64,000 nucleotides of DNA from Streptomyces sp. NRRL F-5123 (lineage in GTDB: Bacteria; Actinomycetota; Actinomycetes; Streptomycetales; Streptomycetaceae). A program made the translations under genes and the position numbers. This document shows positions 27,635 through 35,524 of the stretch, one piece after another. The notes under the pieces are model-generated. The model had not been told where the DNA came from. It saw only the letters and a program-made list of their open reading frames with translations, and did no database searches. The stretch is taken from NCBI RefSeq assembly GCF_000721495.1, contig NZ_JOHY01000004.1:124001-188000 (forward strand). Reading direction: 5' to 3'. Each line of letters starts with the position of its first letter. Position 1 is the first letter of the stretch.

Positions 27635-28732
27635 ATGCACCCGCCGATCAGTCCCGCCATCCTCGCCGACCTGCGCCGCCCGCGGCCGTATCCGGCCGTC
27701 TCGATCCTGCTCCCCACGCACCGCCGCGAGCCGGACAACGCCCAGGACGCCGTACGGCTGCGCAACCTGCTGGAGGAGGCCAAGGACGCGGTGCACAACG
27801 ACCCCGAGGTCTCGCGGGCGGACCGGATCGATGTGATCGGGCAGCTCGACCAGGCGCTCGGCGAGGTCGACCTGGTGCACGCCGAGGACGGGCTGGCGAT
27901 CTTCGCCGCGCCGGGCGAGCACCAGGTGTGGACGCTCGCCCGCACGGTGCCGGCCCGGGTGCTGCTCGCGCAGACCTTCCTGACCCGGAACCTGGTGGCC
28001 GCTCACGTGGCGAACCAGCCGTACTGGGTGCTGGCGCTGTCCGCCGACGTCGCCACGATGTGGAGCGGGTCGAAGGGGCGGGCGCCCGAGCCGGTCACCG
28101 GGGCCTTCCCGATCCGGCGGGCGCAGGAGGACTTCGACCCGGAGCGCGAGGAGCGCATCGGCGACACGCCGAGCATCTTCAACGACGAGTCCACCCGGCA
28201 GTTCCTGCGGGAGGTGACCGAGAAGGCGGGCGTGGTCCTGGCCGCCGACCCGCAGCCGCTGTACGTCGTCGCCGAGTCGGAGGCGCTGGCCGCGCTGGAC
28301 GACGCGGGCAAGCTGGTCAAGGAGTCCGCCGGGCGGATCGTGCAGGGCGGGCTGGCCGAGGGCCCCGCCGAGGCGCTGCGCAAGGCGCTCGCCGAGGCGG
28401 CGGGGCAGCGGGCCGCGGAGGAGGTCGGCGAGGTGCTCGCCGAGCTGGACCAGGCCCGCAGCCGGAAGGCCTTCGCGGGCGGTGTGGACGAGGTGTGGCA
28501 GTCGGTGGCCGAGGCCCGGGTGGCGCTGGTGGCGATCGAGGACGGCTACCGGGCGACGGTCCGCGACGACGGCGACCACCTGGTCCCGGCCGCGACGGGC
28601 GACCGGGGCGCCAGGGACGACATCGTCGACGAGATCGCAGAGCAGGCACTGGACACGGGCGCGCGGGTGCGGTTCGTGCCGGACGGCGAGCTGGCGGACG
28701 TCGGGCACGTGGCGGCGGTGCTCAGGTACTGA
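27635..28732 (+). CDS. baeRF3-domain protein (bacterial archaeo-eukaryotic release factor family 3)
   Basis: 365-aa protein starting with PYPAVSILLPTHRREPDN and ending DTGARVRFVPDGELADVGHVAAVLRY, the C-terminal eL30/L7Ae-like fold of the family. baeRF proteins resemble the catalytic part of eRF1 and are predicted to act on stalled ribosomes under stress; none is well characterised. The ATG follows GAAAGGG. A hairpin (GAGACG / CGTCTC, 27579-27600) lies in the leader. Confidence 0.75.
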   Translation: MHPPISPAILADLRRPRPYPAVSILLPTHRREPDNAQDAVRLRNLLEEAKDAVHNDPEVSRADRIDVIGQLDQALGEVDLVHAEDGLAIFAAPGEHQVWTLARTVPARVLLAQTFLTRNLVAAHVANQPYWVLALSADVATMWSGSKGRAPEPVTGAFPIRRAQEDFDPEREERIGDTPSIFNDESTRQFLREVTEKAGVVLAADPQPLYVVAESEALAALDDAGKLVKESAGRIVQGGLAEGPAEALRKALAEAAGQRAAEEVGEVLAELDQARSRKAFAGGVDEVWQSVAEARVALVAIEDGYRATVRDDGDHLVPAATGDRGARDDIVDEIAEQALDTGARVRFVPDGELADVGHVAAVLRY

Positions 28733-28780
28733 GGCGGGTGCGGGTACCGGGGCGGGCGCGGGCCCGCCCGGCCGGGCCGG

Positions 28781-29407
28781 TCAGGACTGCCAGAGGCCCT
28801 TCTTGGCGTAGGAGCGCTGCCAGAACAGCTTGTTGGCGACGCGGACGGGCGGCGGGAAGGCGCCCAGGAACTCGCGCTCCTGGGCGGGCGTGGAGCCGTC
28901 GAGGACCCAGGGGACGTAGTTCGCGACGCCCTTGAGGCCGAACTTGCGGGCGTTGGCGAGGCCGAACTTCCGCCACTCCGCGGGGGTCAGGACCTCCTGG
29001 ATGAGTGGCAGCGCGCTGTCCTCCTCGTGCCGGAAGTGGTTGTCCATGACCTGGTAGAGGTCCTCGATCTTCGCCCCGAGGTCCGGGTCGGCGGAGTGCA
29101 GGGCGGCCTCCACGGTGTCGATGCGCGGGCCGAGTTCGGCGTGCTCGGCCTCCATGTCCTTCATCAGCTGCTGGGCGTCGGGGCGGCCGGCGATCTTCGC
29201 CTCGACCTGCGGCCACAGGGCCGCGTCCTCGACGGAGTGGTGGTGGTGCAGCTGCCTGCTGAAGTTCTCCCAGCCGGCCAGCGCCTGCGGTGCGCGCCCC
29301 CGGCCGGCCTGCGCCGCGGCCGCGAGCCGCTGCAGGTCGCGGCGGAAGGCGCGGTGGGTCGCGTACATGATGCTGAAATCGATCTCGTCGGCCTGCGTGT
29401 CGGTCAC
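28781..29407 (-). CDS. Hemerythrin HHE domain protein
   Basis: 208-aa protein with a four-helix hemerythrin-like domain (residues ~10-140). Candidate di-iron ligands are seen in MYATHRAF, LHHHHSVEDAALWP, MEAEHAEL and DNHFRHEEDSALPL. The C-terminal ~65 residues (from LTPAEWRKFGLANARK) are an extra domain typical of actinobacterial members. It probably senses or binds O2, NO or iron in the cytoplasm. The GTG follows GGAGAGGAAG. It is divergent from an ECF41 sigma gene. Confidence 0.88.
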   Translation of the reverse strand: MTDTQADEIDFSIMYATHRAFRRDLQRLAAAAQAGRGRAPQALAGWENFSRQLHHHHSVEDAALWPQVEAKIAGRPDAQQLMKDMEAEHAELGPRIDTVEAALHSADPDLGAKIEDLYQVMDNHFRHEEDSALPLIQEVLTPAEWRKFGLANARKFGLKGVANYVPWVLDGSTPAQEREFLGAFPPPVRVANKLFWQRSYAKKGLWQS

Positions 29408-29515
29408 GGCGACCCGCTTCCTCTCCTGTCCGGTGGTCCCGCCGCCCCGGTGGCACGGCGGGCGTGCGGGCCGGCGTACCGGCCCACGGACATAGGAGGT
29501 ACCCGCCGCGCGGCG

Positions 29516-29572
29516 TGTGACATCCGCGGCGCGCGGTGAGACGCGCGTCACACCCGCGCGCGCGATGTCACG
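29516..29572. promoter_or_regulatory. Cluster of TGTCAC motifs between hemerythrin and ECF41 genes
   Basis: TGTCACA occurs on the minus strand at 29516-29522, CGTCACAC on the plus strand at 29546-29553 and TGTCACG on the plus strand at 29566-29572. TGTCACA is the -35 element reported for ECF41 sigma factors. On the minus strand a CCTC lies 16 nt further on, close to the -10 CGTC. The sigma factor may drive either gene. Confidence 0.4.
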
Positions 29573-29634
29573 CTGGAGGCCGTGCGCGCCCTCTGAACGG
29601 GTGACGGGGAATCGCACCACGGGAGGCCTTCATC

Positions 29635-30669
29635 GTGTCCGACGTACCGGCCACGCACGCCACGGACAGCACCGGCGACACCGACGGCGCCGGCGGAACC
29701 GACGCCACGGGCGGTACGGGCCCGGGCGACCGCGCGACCGCGGAGTTCGTCAGCCATCGCGAGCTGCTGTTCTCGGTGGTCTACAACATGCTCGGCAGCG
29801 CCTCGGACACCGAGGACGTGCTCCAGGAGACCTGGCTGGCGTGGACGCGCCGTACGGAGCAGGGCCGCGCGGCCGACATCGTGAACCCGCGCGCGTACCT
29901 GGTGCGGATCGCCGTCAACCAGGCCCTCGCCCGGCAGGCCAGCATCACCCGGCGGCGGGAGACGTACGTCGGGCCGTGGCTTCCCGAGCCGCTGCTCACC
30001 GAGACGGCGCCGGAGGTGGCGGACTCCTCGCAGGCCACCCGGTCGGTGGACGCGGCGGACGCGGCGCTGCGCGGCGAGTCGGTGTCGATGGCCATGCTGG
30101 TGGTGCTGGAGACGCTGACGCCGCTGGAGCGGGCGGTGTTCGTGCTGAACGAGGTGTTCGGATACGCACACACCGAGATCGCCGGGATCCTGGGGCGCAG
30201 CCCGTCCGCGGTGCGGCAGCTCGCGCACCGGGCGCGCGAGCACGTCCAGGCGCGGCGGCCGCGCTACCAGGCGGACCGGCGCCTCCAGCGGCAGGTGACC
30301 GAGCGCTTCATCGCCGCGGCGCTGGGCGGCGACCTGGCGGGCCTGATGACGCTGCTGGCGCCGGACGTGACGCTGTGGGCGGACGGCGGCGGGCTGCCGG
30401 GCGCGCTGGTACGGCCGGTGTCGGGCCAGGAGAACGTGGCGCGGCTGCTGACCGGCTACGCGGCGAACCGGCTGCCGCGGTCGGCGGACATCCGCTACCG
30501 GCAGGTCAACGGGGATCCGTCCGTGGTGGTCGTCACCGACGACTCCCCCACCGCGGTCATGGTGGTGGACCTGGACCCGGTCGACGACAAGGTCACCGAC
30601 ATCTACCTGGTGCTCAACCCGGACAAGCTCTCCCGGGTCGGCGAGGAGAGCGCGGAAGAGGGGGCGTGA
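29635..30669 (+). CDS. ECF41-type sigma factor with SnoaL-like C-terminal domain
   Basis: 344-aa extracytoplasmic-function sigma factor. Region 2 lies at HRELLFSVVYNMLGSASDTEDVLQETWLAW and region 4 at LTPLERAVFVLNEVFGYAHTEIAGILGRS. The WLPEPL linker, ADGGG and NPDKL motifs in the SnoaL-like C-terminal domain are the ECF41 hallmarks; that domain replaces an anti-sigma factor. The GTG follows GGGAGG. The usual ECF41 partner (a carboxymuconolactone decarboxylase or oxidoreductase) is absent; the divergent hemerythrin is a candidate target instead. Confidence 0.9.
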   Translation: MSDVPATHATDSTGDTDGAGGTDATGGTGPGDRATAEFVSHRELLFSVVYNMLGSASDTEDVLQETWLAWTRRTEQGRAADIVNPRAYLVRIAVNQALARQASITRRRETYVGPWLPEPLLTETAPEVADSSQATRSVDAADAALRGESVSMAMLVVLETLTPLERAVFVLNEVFGYAHTEIAGILGRSPSAVRQLAHRAREHVQARRPRYQADRRLQRQVTERFIAAALGGDLAGLMTLLAPDVTLWADGGGLPGALVRPVSGQENVARLLTGYAANRLPRSADIRYRQVNGDPSVVVVTDDSPTAVMVVDLDPVDDKVTDIYLVLNPDKLSRVGEESAEEGA

Positions 30670-30688
30670 CAGGCCCCGGACGTGCGAA

Positions 30689-30721
30689 GCCCCGGCCGGG
30701 ACGGGGGGACCAGGCCGGGGC
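30689..30721. terminator. Terminator-like hairpin between convergent genes
   Basis: GCCCCGGCC and GGCCGGGGC form a 9-bp stem with a 15-nt loop just after the sigma factor stop. Confidence 0.5.
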
Positions 30722-30774
30722 GGTCGCAGTGGTGGGCTCGGGGGAGTGCCGCACCACGGGCTTTAGTTTAACAC

Positions 30775-31353
30775 TCAATGAGCGTAGTCGAATCCGCCGG
30801 GCGCGGACGACACGGGCAGGGCGCCGGCGGCCGGTGCGGGAGCCCCGGCGGAGGGGCCAGCGGGCAGGCTCGCGGCAGGCAGCGCCGGGCTCTTCAGGGT
30901 GGCCGCGGCGGGCACGGCGCCGCCGAGCAGGTCGCGGAACTTCCCGGCGTCCACCGGCAGGTCGCGGCGCCAGGCCATCGCGACGACGGGGGCGAGCAGC
31001 AGCAGCGCCGCACTCAGGCAACTGGTGACCGACAGCCGGACCATGGTGCCGTCGGCGTGCGGGATGAGGTCGAAGCCGTAGACCGGCACCTGGGTGCCCA
31101 GCGGGCTCCACATGCGCTGGCCGCGGAACACTATGCGGCGCGAGGGCTGGAAGTCGGCGCACACCAGGCGGTGCGGGCGGCGCCGCCCGGGGTAGCGGTA
31201 GCGGTAGGCGGCGTCGCGGCCGGGCACCACGTCGTCGGAGTCGACGGCGCTCACGCCGGAGCTCCAGAGGGCGAGATTGCGGGCGTCGGCGAGAAAGTCG
31301 AAGACCTCGGTGTCCGGCCTCGGCACGAAAACACTCGTGGACACGCTCGGCAT
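30775..31353 (-). CDS. SRPBCC family protein (polyketide cyclase/dehydrase-like)
   Basis: 192-aa protein. Residues 1-125 form an SRPBCC (START-like) fold beginning VSTSVFVPRPDTEVFDFLADARNLALWSSG, which binds hydrophobic ligands. A hydrophobic segment (CLSAALLLLAPVVAMAW) follows near residue 120, then an Ala/Pro-rich tail ending DYAH. The ATG has GGGGAGG upstream. The function is unknown; the C-terminal low-complexity tail is unusual for the family. Confidence 0.75.
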   Translation of the reverse strand: MPSVSTSVFVPRPDTEVFDFLADARNLALWSSGVSAVDSDDVVPGRDAAYRYRYPGRRRPHRLVCADFQPSRRIVFRGQRMWSPLGTQVPVYGFDLIPHADGTMVRLSVTSCLSAALLLLAPVVAMAWRRDLPVDAGKFRDLLGGAVPAAATLKSPALPAASLPAGPSAGAPAPAAGALPVSSAPGGFDYAH

Positions 31354-31556
31354 GACAAACCTCCCCGGTAGCGGCGTGGACGGCGAGCCGGCGCGAAGGC
31401 GCGGACCTGGTCTCGGCCCACGCGCCCGGCGGAGGGCGCCGCCTGTTTCACTCCTCCCGAGAAGCGTGCCCCGCAAAGGTGCACATGTCGTGGCAATACA
31501 CCCATTGGGGTGAGCACACAGCGTCGCCGGGGGTGAACCCGCAGGCCGGAGGCCTA

Positions 31557-31571
31557 TAGCCTGGCCGCGTG
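31557..31571 (+). promoter_or_regulatory. Leaderless promoter of the universal stress gene
   Basis: TAGCCT (31557-31562), part of TATAGCCT, lies 6 nt before the GTG with no ribosome site in range. This is the usual geometry of leaderless transcripts in actinobacteria. Confidence 0.5.
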
Positions 31572-32033
31572 GACGAGCAGAAATCCCCTGTGCGTTTCGA
31601 ACGCGGCACCGACGGACCGAAGGTCATCGTGGCCGGACTCGACGGTTCCGACTCGTCCTGGCGCGCCGCCGCGTACGCCGCCGGGCTCGCGCGTCGGCAG
31701 AACGCGCTGCTGGCCCTCGTCTACGTGCAGTCCTATCTGCCCGGCGGCGCCGCGCTCGGGGTGCCGGTGGCCGACGTGGACACCGGGATCGCCGACCAGT
31801 TGGTCGCCGAGATCCGCGCCTCGGTGGAGCGGCTGCGCGGCACCTTCCAGGTGCGGTGGGAATTCCACACCTTCCGCGGGGACGCGTTCGGCGGGCTGGC
31901 CGGCGCCGCCGACGAGCTCAAGGCCGACGCGGTCGTCGTCGGCGCGTCGGAGCGGGCCGGCCACCGGTTCGTGGGCTCGGTGGCCGTCCGGCTGGTCAAG
32001 GCGGGCAGGTGGCCCGTCACCGTGGTCCCGTAG
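31569..32033 (+). CDS. Universal stress protein (UspA family)
   Basis: 154-aa single-domain Usp. VIVAGLDGSDSSWRAAAYAA is the N-terminal strand and ATP-binding Asp region, and VVVGASERAGHRFVGSVAVRL is the C-terminal nucleotide loop in a slightly divergent form of G-x2-G-x9-G-S. It probably binds ATP and acts in stress or dormancy. It seems to be translated from a leaderless mRNA. It ends at a hairpin facing the convergent regulator gene. Confidence 0.9.
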   Translation: MDEQKSPVRFERGTDGPKVIVAGLDGSDSSWRAAAYAAGLARRQNALLALVYVQSYLPGGAALGVPVADVDTGIADQLVAEIRASVERLRGTFQVRWEFHTFRGDAFGGLAGAADELKADAVVVGASERAGHRFVGSVAVRLVKAGRWPVTVVP

Positions 32034-32041
32034 CCGCCGCA

Positions 32042-32071
32042 AGGGCGCCGCGGCGGTTGCCGGGGCGCCCT
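32042..32071. terminator. Terminator-like hairpin between convergent genes
   Basis: AGGGCGCC and GGCGCCCT form an 8-bp stem with a 14-nt loop right after the universal stress gene. Confidence 0.5.
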
Positions 32072-32107
32072 GCGGGGAGAGCTGCGGGAGAGCTCCGGGA
32101 GAAACGG

Positions 32108-32725
32108 TCAGGGCTGCGCGGGGGCGTACTTGTAGCCGACCCGGCGGACCGTCACGATCGTGCCGCGGTGGCCCGCGCCGAGCTTGCGGCGCAGCCGCGC
32201 CACGTGGACGTCGACGGTGCGGCCGTCACCGACGTGGCCGTACCCCCACACCGTGGTGACGAGCTGGTCGCGGGAGTGCACCCGGTGCGGATGGGCCACC
32301 AGGTGTGCGAGGAGCTCGAACTCCAGGTAGGTGAGGTCCAGCGGGCGGCCGTCCACCTCGACGGTGCGCCGGTCGGCGTCGATGCGCAGCCCCGGCCCGG
32401 CGGGTCCGGCCGGGGCCGGCGGCGCCGCCACCACGGGGGCGGGGGGCTCGGCGGGCACCAGTACCAGGTAGCCCACCATCGGCGCGCCGCCGGGGGCGGT
32501 GGGCAGCACATGGCCGGGGGCGGGCAGCCAGGTGGCGCCGGGCGGCAGGAAGTCCGGCGCGGGCGGCACCTCGTCGGGCCGTACCGCGCGCAGCCGCTGC
32601 CGGGCGGCGGCCACCCCGGCGGGGTGGTTGAGGGACTGCCTGCCCGGTGGCAGCCCCGGTCGCGGGGGCACACCGGCCACCGGGGAGGCGGTGGAGACGG
32701 GGGAAGCGGTGGGCACGTTCGACAT
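32108..32725 (-). CDS. Winged-helix (OmpR/PhoB-type) transcriptional regulator without a receiver domain
   Basis: 205-aa protein. The C-terminal ~95 residues are a complete Trans_reg_C domain (RTVEVDGRPLDLTYLEFELLAHLV, DVHVARLRRKLG, VTVRRVGYKYAP). The N-terminal ~110 residues are Pro/Ala-rich and contain GYLVLVPAE but no phosphoacceptor Asp, so it is not a standard response regulator. Similar orphan proteins are common in Streptomyces and unstudied. A small peptide gene lies 94 bp upstream on the same strand. Confidence 0.85.
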   Translation of the reverse strand: MSNVPTASPVSTASPVAGVPPRPGLPPGRQSLNHPAGVAAARQRLRAVRPDEVPPAPDFLPPGATWLPAPGHVLPTAPGGAPMVGYLVLVPAEPPAPVVAAPPAPAGPAGPGLRIDADRRTVEVDGRPLDLTYLEFELLAHLVAHPHRVHSRDQLVTTVWGYGHVGDGRTVDVHVARLRRKLGAGHRGTIVTVRRVGYKYAPAQP

Positions 32726-32819
32726 GGTTCGGCTCTTTCGCGCGAAGGGTCGTGGGACGCCGTGTGCGCGGGACCGTCTGCTGTCGCCCGGCCGCCGGGG
32801 GGCGGGGCCTACGGGCAGG

Positions 32820-32957
32820 TCAGCGGAATACGCGGGTCCGCGCGGGGATCGCGCGGCAACACCAGCGGTCGAAGTGGTGCTCCTGCCGGGACGGCCAGAA
32901 CGGTTCGAGGTCGCTGCGACCTGTCCCGGTGTCAGTAATGCTGGCCATGTCCCCCAT
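32820..32957 (-). CDS. Small conserved-looking 45-aa peptide
   Basis: An open frame of 45 codons (or 42 from the second ATG at 32948) encoding DLEPFWPSRQEHHFDRWCC near its middle and ending in Arg-rich sequence. The aromatic, His and Cys content is quite unlike the Ala/Arg/Gly-rich shadows of GC-rich DNA, which argues that it is real. No family name is known to me. It lies upstream of the orphan winged-helix gene on the same strand and may be co-transcribed. The ribosome site is poor (GGGGGA 1 nt from the second ATG). Confidence 0.5.
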   Translation of the reverse strand: MGDMASITDTGTGRSDLEPFWPSRQEHHFDRWCCRAIPARTRVFR

Positions 32958-33182
32958 TGAACCAGAAGGCGGCGCGCGGGTGTGAGGGGTGTGCGCGCCC
33001 CGCGGGGTGGTGGTCGTCACGTCCGGCCGGGCGGACGGGTGTTGCGCTCCCCCGCCGGCGTCTCCCCTTTGCGCCCCCGCCCCCGCTCGTACCGCGATCC
33101 CCGCCGACCCGCCGGGCCGGACATCGGCCCGGCGGGTGGGCACAGGACCGGACCGGATCTCCGCGACGGGCGCTGAACTGCC

Positions 33183-33198
33183 TATTGTCTGCTCCATG
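33183..33198 (+). promoter_or_regulatory. Leaderless promoter of the FUSC gene
   Basis: TATTGT (33183-33188) is followed by 7 nt and then the ATG, with no ribosome site. This matches the TANNNT spacing of leaderless genes. Confidence 0.5.
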
Positions 33199-35298
33199 AC
33201 GTGGTTGCGTGCGCTGCGGGAGACCTCCCGGTCCGGCCTGAAGGTCGAGCGGACCCGGCTGGAGCCGCTGGTGGCACTGCGGGCGGCGGCCGGTGTCGCG
33301 ATCGTCGTCGGGCTGGCGCTGTGGCTGTGGTCGCCGCCCGTCGCCGCGTCCTCGGCGTTCGGGGCGTTCGCCGCCGGGGTCGCGACCTTCCAGCGCAGCT
33401 GGCGGCCGCGGCCGGTGCTCGCGCTCGCGACCGGCGCGGGGCTCGCCGTGAGCACCTTCCTCGGCTACCTGGCCGCCTCCCACGTGGTGCTGTTCGTGCT
33501 GCTGCTGGCGGTGTGGTCGTTCGGCGCGGGCATGGCGTGGGCACTCGGCCCCACGACCGGGATGGTCTCGGCGCTGACCGTCGCGGTGATGCTGGTGACG
33601 GTCACGCTGCCGACGTCGGCGCTCAGCGCGCTGCACCACGCGGCCCTGGTGGGGCTCGGGGCGCTGGTGCAGGCGGCACTGATCGTGGTCTTCCCGATCC
33701 GCCGCTGGGGTGCGCAGCGCGACGCGCTGGCCGACGCGTTCGCCGCCGAGGCCGACTACGCACGGCGGCTGCGGCACGAGCCCGTCGTGCCCTTCGACCC
33801 CGAGGCGCTCATGGCCGCCCGGGCGGCCGCCGAGCTGACGCCCCGCCAGGCCCGGCGGCGGCCCGACGAGCTGCACGGGCAGCGGGCGCTGGCCGAGCGG
33901 ATCCGCCCGGTGCTGGCCTCCCTCGCCGACCCCACGGTGGGGGCGGCGGCCGAGGGGCCGGAGCGGGACCGGGCGCGCGAGGTGCTCGCGGTCGCGGCCG
34001 TCGTGCTGGACGCGGTGGCCCGCTCGATCCGGCACGGCACCCCGCTGGAGGTGCCGGAGCGCGCCGACGCGCTGCTGCGCTCCGACGCCCCGGGCGCGGA
34101 ACTGACCGGCAGCGCGCGCCGCTCGGCGACCCGGCTGGTGTCGCTGCTGTCGGCCGCGGTGGAACGGGCGGAGGGCTCGGGCCCGGCGGACGCCACCGGC
34201 ACCGCGCACCTGCTGCGCCCGAAGGCCGGTGAGCTGCTGCCGACCGCGATGCGCACGGTGCGCCGCCAGGTGCACTGGGACGCGCCGGTGCTGCGGCACG
34301 CGCTGCGGCTGTCCGTGGTGGCCTGCGTCGGCTACGTGCTGGGCGGCGCGCTGCCGCTGGGCCACGGCTACTGGGCGCCGATGGCCTCGGTCATGGTGAT
34401 GCGGCCGGACTTCACGCAGACCTACGAGCGCGGGGTGGCACGCTTCACCGGCTCTCTGGTGGGCGTCGCGCTGGGCACCGGGATCACGCAGTCGACGCAC
34501 CCGGGCACGTACGCCCTGGCCGGGCTCGCGGTGGTCAGCATCGGGCTGATGTACCTGCTGATGCGCAGCGGCTACGTGGTCGCGCAGGCGTGCGTGGGCG
34601 CCTACGTCGTCTTCCTGCTGGACATGGGCGGGCAGCAGGTCGAGCAGACCGTGCGCGACCGGGTGCTGCTCACGCTGCTCGGCGGGCTGCTGGCGATGGC
34701 CGCCTACGCGGTCTTCCCGGCGTGGGAGACCCCGCGGCTGCGCGACCGGCTCGCGGAGTGGATCGAGGCGACCAGCGGCTACGTCGCGGCGGTGATGGAC
34801 GCGCACGCAGACCCCGGACGGCGGCGCCACGGCGCGGTGCGCCGCGCGCTGCTCGACCTGCGCGCGGCCGGGGCGGCCTGGGACCAGGCGGTGGCCCGCG
34901 CGGACGCCGAGCCGGTGCGGCACCGGGGGGTGTCGCGCAGCGCGGTGCGGGACGCGGACGCGGCGCTGTCGGCGGCCGGGCGGGTGGGGCTGGTCATGGA
35001 GGCGCACCAGCCGGGCAAGGACGCCGCCCCGGTACCGGCGGCGGCGCGCTTCGCCGCGGCGCTGCGGGAGGCCACCGCGCGGGCCGCGGACCAGGTGCGG
35101 GAGCGGCGCGCACCGGACTGGTCGGCGCTGCACGCCGAGCTGGCGCGCTGGCCGTCCGACCCGGCGGGCGACCGGGTCGTACGGCGCGGCGCGGAGCTGC
35201 TGGTCGACACGCTCGACGAGCTGGCCGAGGCGCTGCGCCCCAGGTCGGCGGGGCGCCGGCACCCCGCCGGCGAGCCCGGACCCCCCGCGGCGCGGTGA
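33196..35298 (+). CDS. FUSC family membrane protein
   Basis: 700-aa protein with two clusters of membrane helices, each about 150 residues: the first near residues 30-170 (LVALRAAAGVAIVVGLALWLW and on) and the second near 370-520 (LRLSVVACVGYVLGGALPLGHGYWAPMASVMVM, the FUSC signature). Cytoplasmic helical regions follow each. The family includes fusaric-acid resistance and aromatic acid exporters such as AaeB/YccS. The ATG at 33196 is chosen because it follows a leaderless promoter and starts the recognisable sequence; upstream in-frame starts give only low-complexity residues. Confidence 0.88.
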   Translation: MTWLRALRETSRSGLKVERTRLEPLVALRAAAGVAIVVGLALWLWSPPVAASSAFGAFAAGVATFQRSWRPRPVLALATGAGLAVSTFLGYLAASHVVLFVLLLAVWSFGAGMAWALGPTTGMVSALTVAVMLVTVTLPTSALSALHHAALVGLGALVQAALIVVFPIRRWGAQRDALADAFAAEADYARRLRHEPVVPFDPEALMAARAAAELTPRQARRRPDELHGQRALAERIRPVLASLADPTVGAAAEGPERDRAREVLAVAAVVLDAVARSIRHGTPLEVPERADALLRSDAPGAELTGSARRSATRLVSLLSAAVERAEGSGPADATGTAHLLRPKAGELLPTAMRTVRRQVHWDAPVLRHALRLSVVACVGYVLGGALPLGHGYWAPMASVMVMRPDFTQTYERGVARFTGSLVGVALGTGITQSTHPGTYALAGLAVVSIGLMYLLMRSGYVVAQACVGAYVVFLLDMGGQQVEQTVRDRVLLTLLGGLLAMAAYAVFPAWETPRLRDRLAEWIEATSGYVAAVMDAHADPGRRRHGAVRRALLDLRAAGAAWDQAVARADAEPVRHRGVSRSAVRDADAALSAAGRVGLVMEAHQPGKDAAPVPAAARFAAALREATARAADQVRERRAPDWSALHAELARWPSDPAGDRVVRRGAELLVDTLDELAEALRPRSAGRRHPAGEPGPPAAR

Positions 35299-35349
35299 GA
35301 GGGGGGCGCGGGTCTACGCTTTTGGGGGCCGGACCAGAAGGAGCCTTCC

Positions 35350-35502
35350 ATGCACATCGGCGCGATCCACGATCTGAGCACCCTCGCGGTGTCCGACACC
35401 GCGGGCCCGGGGCCGGTGATGCGTACCGTCCTGCTGGTGTCGGTGGTGGGCGTCGCGCTGATGGCGTGGTTCCTGCTGCGCGGCTACGGCAAGGACAAGT
35501 AG
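35350..35502 (+). CDS. Small single-pass membrane protein (50 aa)
   Basis: 50-aa protein: MHIGAIHDLSTLAVSDTAG, then one membrane helix (VLLVSVVGVALMAWFLLRG) and a short basic end (YGKDK). AAGGAG lies 7 nt before the ATG. Similar short proteins with a helix followed by LRGYG are, from memory, common in Streptomyces; function unknown. It lies 51 bp after the FUSC gene on the same strand and is convergent with the acyl-CoA dehydrogenase. Confidence 0.7.
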   Translation: MHIGAIHDLSTLAVSDTAGPGPVMRTVLLVSVVGVALMAWFLLRGYGKDK

Positions 35503-35524
35503 CCCGGCGCCGGAGCCGCCGCGG

